DNA of 8,488 nucleotides from Nitrospirae bacterium GWC2_56_14 (GTDB lineage: Bacteria > Nitrospirota > UBA9217), in contig MHDY01000183.1 in the NCBI GenBank assembly GCA_001803705.1, forward strand, positions 1 through 8,488. Reading direction: 5' to 3'. Below, piece after piece: positions 7,432-8,488 of the stretch. Each line of letters begins with the position of its first letter. Position 1 is the first letter of the stretch. Below the pieces are notes generated by a model that was not told where the DNA came from, made no database searches, and saw nothing but the letters and a program-made list of their open reading frames with translations. A program made the translations under genes and the position numbers.

Positions 7432-7506
7432 AGCCACAAAATGCACAGAATTCACAAAAAAGAAAACGCACGTGCTTCTTGCTTTATTTATGTGCCTTAT
7501 GTGGCT
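7432..7506. repeat. 75-bp imperfect palindrome
   Basis: The left arm AGCCACAaAAtGCACAgAAtT (7432-7452) pairs with the right arm 7486-7506, whose reverse complement is AGCCACAtAAgGCACAtAAaT. Seventeen of 21 positions match with no gap, around a centre at 7469 near a short GCACGTGC palindrome (7468-7475). It could form a long stem in either transcript. It resembles a dispersed palindromic element or a very small mobile remnant more than a terminator, because no T-run follows directly and no gene ends here. Confidence 0.65.
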
Positions 7507-7637
7507 AACTGTCCTTTACAGTTTTTACCGGATCTTACCTGCGGCTCCGTGCGATAACCGGTCCCCGTTAGGGTGTGCGCGGCAAACAAAATTGGTGGCA
7601 AAAGTATGCTTACCAGCGGTTATATAAAGGCTTTTTC

Positions 7638-7666
7638 TTGCACAAATCTTTTTGATATGTTACTAT
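7638..7666 (+). promoter_or_regulatory. Sigma-70-type promoter for the amidase gene
   Basis: TTGCAC (7638-7643) and TACTAT (7661-7666) are separated by exactly 17 bp, close to the TTGACA/TATAAT consensus. Initiation 6 to 11 bases after the -10 would fall at about 7672-7677, at or just before the ATG at 7677. The transcript would therefore be leaderless or have only a few leader bases, in keeping with the missing Shine-Dalgarno. Confidence 0.6.
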
Positions 7667-7676
7667 ACCGCCTCGT

Positions 7677-8488
7677 ATGCGGAAACATTTAATCCTTCTT
7701 ATTCTCGCTGTTCTGATGCTGGCGCCGGGCGTTGATGCGGAATCTTCTGAAAAAGGCCTGACGGTCAAGAACGTGAGGTTCTTTTCCTATGCAGCCTTCA
7801 CCCGCATCGTGTTCGAGATCGACGCAGCCGCGCCCTATGTCGTGATGAAAAGCGACAATGGACGAAGCGTCACGCTTTCAGCCTACAACGGTCCCCTTTC
7901 GGTCACGGCCACGATGCCGGCGGTGCGGGACGGGGTCGTGAAGACCGTGGAACTGCTTCAGGAAAGCAGCCGCGCGACGATCGTGGTGCAGCTCGATGCG
8001 GCCGCGGGCGAGGTAAAAGATTTCGTGCTGCGCGGCCCCGACCGGATCGTGCTTGATATCATGAAGGGCGTTGTTGCGGCGGCGCCGGCAGCGCAGGCGG
8101 AGCGCCGAAAACGGATCGTGCTCGACCCCGGCCATGGAGGCGGCAAGGACGCCGGCATCGTGACCGCCCAGGGGCAGGAAAAGGCCATGACGCTCGAGAT
8201 CGCCGAGACGATCAAACGGCAGCTATTGAAGAAGAACGCCGATCTGGCCGTCACCCTGACCAGGGAGCGGGACCAGGCGCTCTCGCTCGACGACCGGGCA
8301 GGGGCCGCCAACGCAGCCGGAGCCATGCTGTTCGTGAGCGTGCATGCGGCGACCGGCGCCGGGACCCGGGTCTATATCGTGGACCCCGACGAAGGCTCTC
8401 TTGCGGCCGCGCCCGCGGCGAACAAGACCTTTTTCGATTTTGACGCGGGCAACGAGCTGCAGGAGCGTGTCTGGGGAAGCCAGCAGGC
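7677..8488 (+). CDS. N-acetylmuramoyl-L-alanine amidase, AMIN + Amidase_3 (C-terminus outside window)
   Basis: The visible 270 residues begin with a signal peptide (MRKHLILLILAVLMLAPG, cleavage probable after VDA near 21), so the enzyme is exported to the periplasm. Residues about 28-128 are an AMIN-type beta domain (VKNVRFFSYAAFTRIVFEID, RIVLDI), which in AmiC-like proteins localises the enzyme at the septum or peptidoglycan. Amidase_3 starts near 146 with IVLDPGHGG. The expected zinc ligands are H153 (DPGHGG), E168 (GQEKA) and H223 (FVSVHA). The enzyme would cut the amide bond between muramic acid and the stem peptide during wall turnover or cell separation. After H223 the usual asparagine of SIHAN is replaced (SVHAAT). 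The ATG at 7677 is the first in-frame start after a stop at 7653; no Shine-Dalgarno is seen. The catalytic C-terminal part, including the usual second glutamate, lies beyond the window. Confidence 0.94.
   Translation, partial: MRKHLILLILAVLMLAPGVDAESSEKGLTVKNVRFFSYAAFTRIVFEIDAAAPYVVMKSDNGRSVTLSAYNGPLSVTATMPAVRDGVVKTVELLQESSRATIVVQLDAAAGEVKDFVLRGPDRIVLDIMKGVVAAAPAAQAERRKRIVLDPGHGGGKDAGIVTAQGQEKAMTLEIAETIKRQLLKKNADLAVTLTRERDQALSLDDRAGAANAAGAMLFVSVHAATGAGTRVYIVDPDEGSLAAAPAANKTFFDFDAGNELQERVWGSQQ

Larger units (their letters stand above)
7289..7676. other. Divergent intergenic region dinG / amidase, rich in repeats
   Basis: These 388 bp separate the divergent dinG and amidase starts. Going from left to right it contains the dinG leader, a 7-bp tandem repeat (7333-7367), a CACCACGGGGGCACGGAG tract (7376-7393), a purine/A-rich stretch, a 75-bp imperfect palindrome (7432-7506) and the amidase promoter (7638-7666). 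A dinG promoter is not clear. TATGTT on the minus strand (7307-7302) could be a -10, which would leave a very short leader, but its -35 is poor. The long minus-strand frame through this region gives a cysteine/phenylalanine-rich peptide typical of spurious translation of such repeats. Confidence 0.6.

Noticed and set aside
7289..7471. N-terminal extension of the helicase to an ATG at 7471
   Set aside because: The added residues come from repeat tracts, are Phe/Cys/Ser-rich, and precede the normal family N-terminus.
7507..7526. Small hairpin AACTGT-CCTTT-ACAGTT followed by T residues as an intrinsic terminator
   Set aside because: Only a 6-bp AT-rich stem, a short T-run and no plus-strand gene upstream to terminate.
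7591..7612. Sigma-54-like site (TGGCAAAAGTATGCTT) upstream of the amidase gene
   Set aside because: The GG and GC doublets are 9 instead of 10 bases apart, and a better sigma-70-type promoter lies nearer the gene.

Overview
The window reads as ordinary chromosomal DNA from a GC-rich Gram-negative bacterium. Its gene set (a group 2 sigma factor, an AMIN/Amidase_3 cell-wall amidase with a signal peptide, a DinG/YoaA-type helicase, a UbiB-type kinase and a multi-PAS sensor) and its short intergenic repeat tracts would fit an uncultured lineage related to Desulfobacterota (former Deltaproteobacteria) or Nitrospirota. That placement is an inference from gene style only; there is no rRNA or other phylogenetic marker here.

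Layout: four genes lie on the minus strand and one on the plus strand. Reading the minus strand in its direction of transcription (right to left), the order is a DinG-family helicase (7288-5354), an RpoS-like sigma factor (4970-3996), a UbiB/AarF/ABC1-family kinase (3674-2040) and a multi-PAS sensor protein (1966 to beyond position 1). Divergent from dinG, an N-acetylmuramoyl-L-alanine amidase gene starts at 7677 and runs off the right edge. The gaps of 383 bp (dinG to sigma), 321 bp (sigma to ubiB) and 73 bp (ubiB to PAS) suggest that the sigma and ubiB genes have their own promoters. Both have a plausible extended -10 element. The PAS gene may be co-transcribed with ubiB.

The most striking structure is in the PAS gene. 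After an N-terminal coiled coil and one ordinary PAS domain, the protein contains a tandem array of one PAS type in exact 384-bp (128-codon) units: three full copies and a fourth cut by the window edge. The units are mosaics of each other at DNA level. Unit 4 is identical to unit 3 over its last visible 78 bp but resembles unit 1 in its first half, which points to recombination or gene conversion. The output domain is outside the window.

The 388-bp divergent region between dinG and the amidase gene holds a 7-bp tandem repeat (five units), a 75-bp imperfect palindrome and a good sigma-70-type promoter so close to the amidase ATG that its mRNA would be nearly leaderless. The five genes show no common pathway. 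They cover stress transcription, DNA repair, isoprenoid-quinone metabolism, signalling and cell-wall turnover. I see no CRISPR array, transposase, tRNA, rRNA or phage gene, and nothing that makes a convincing new multi-gene system.
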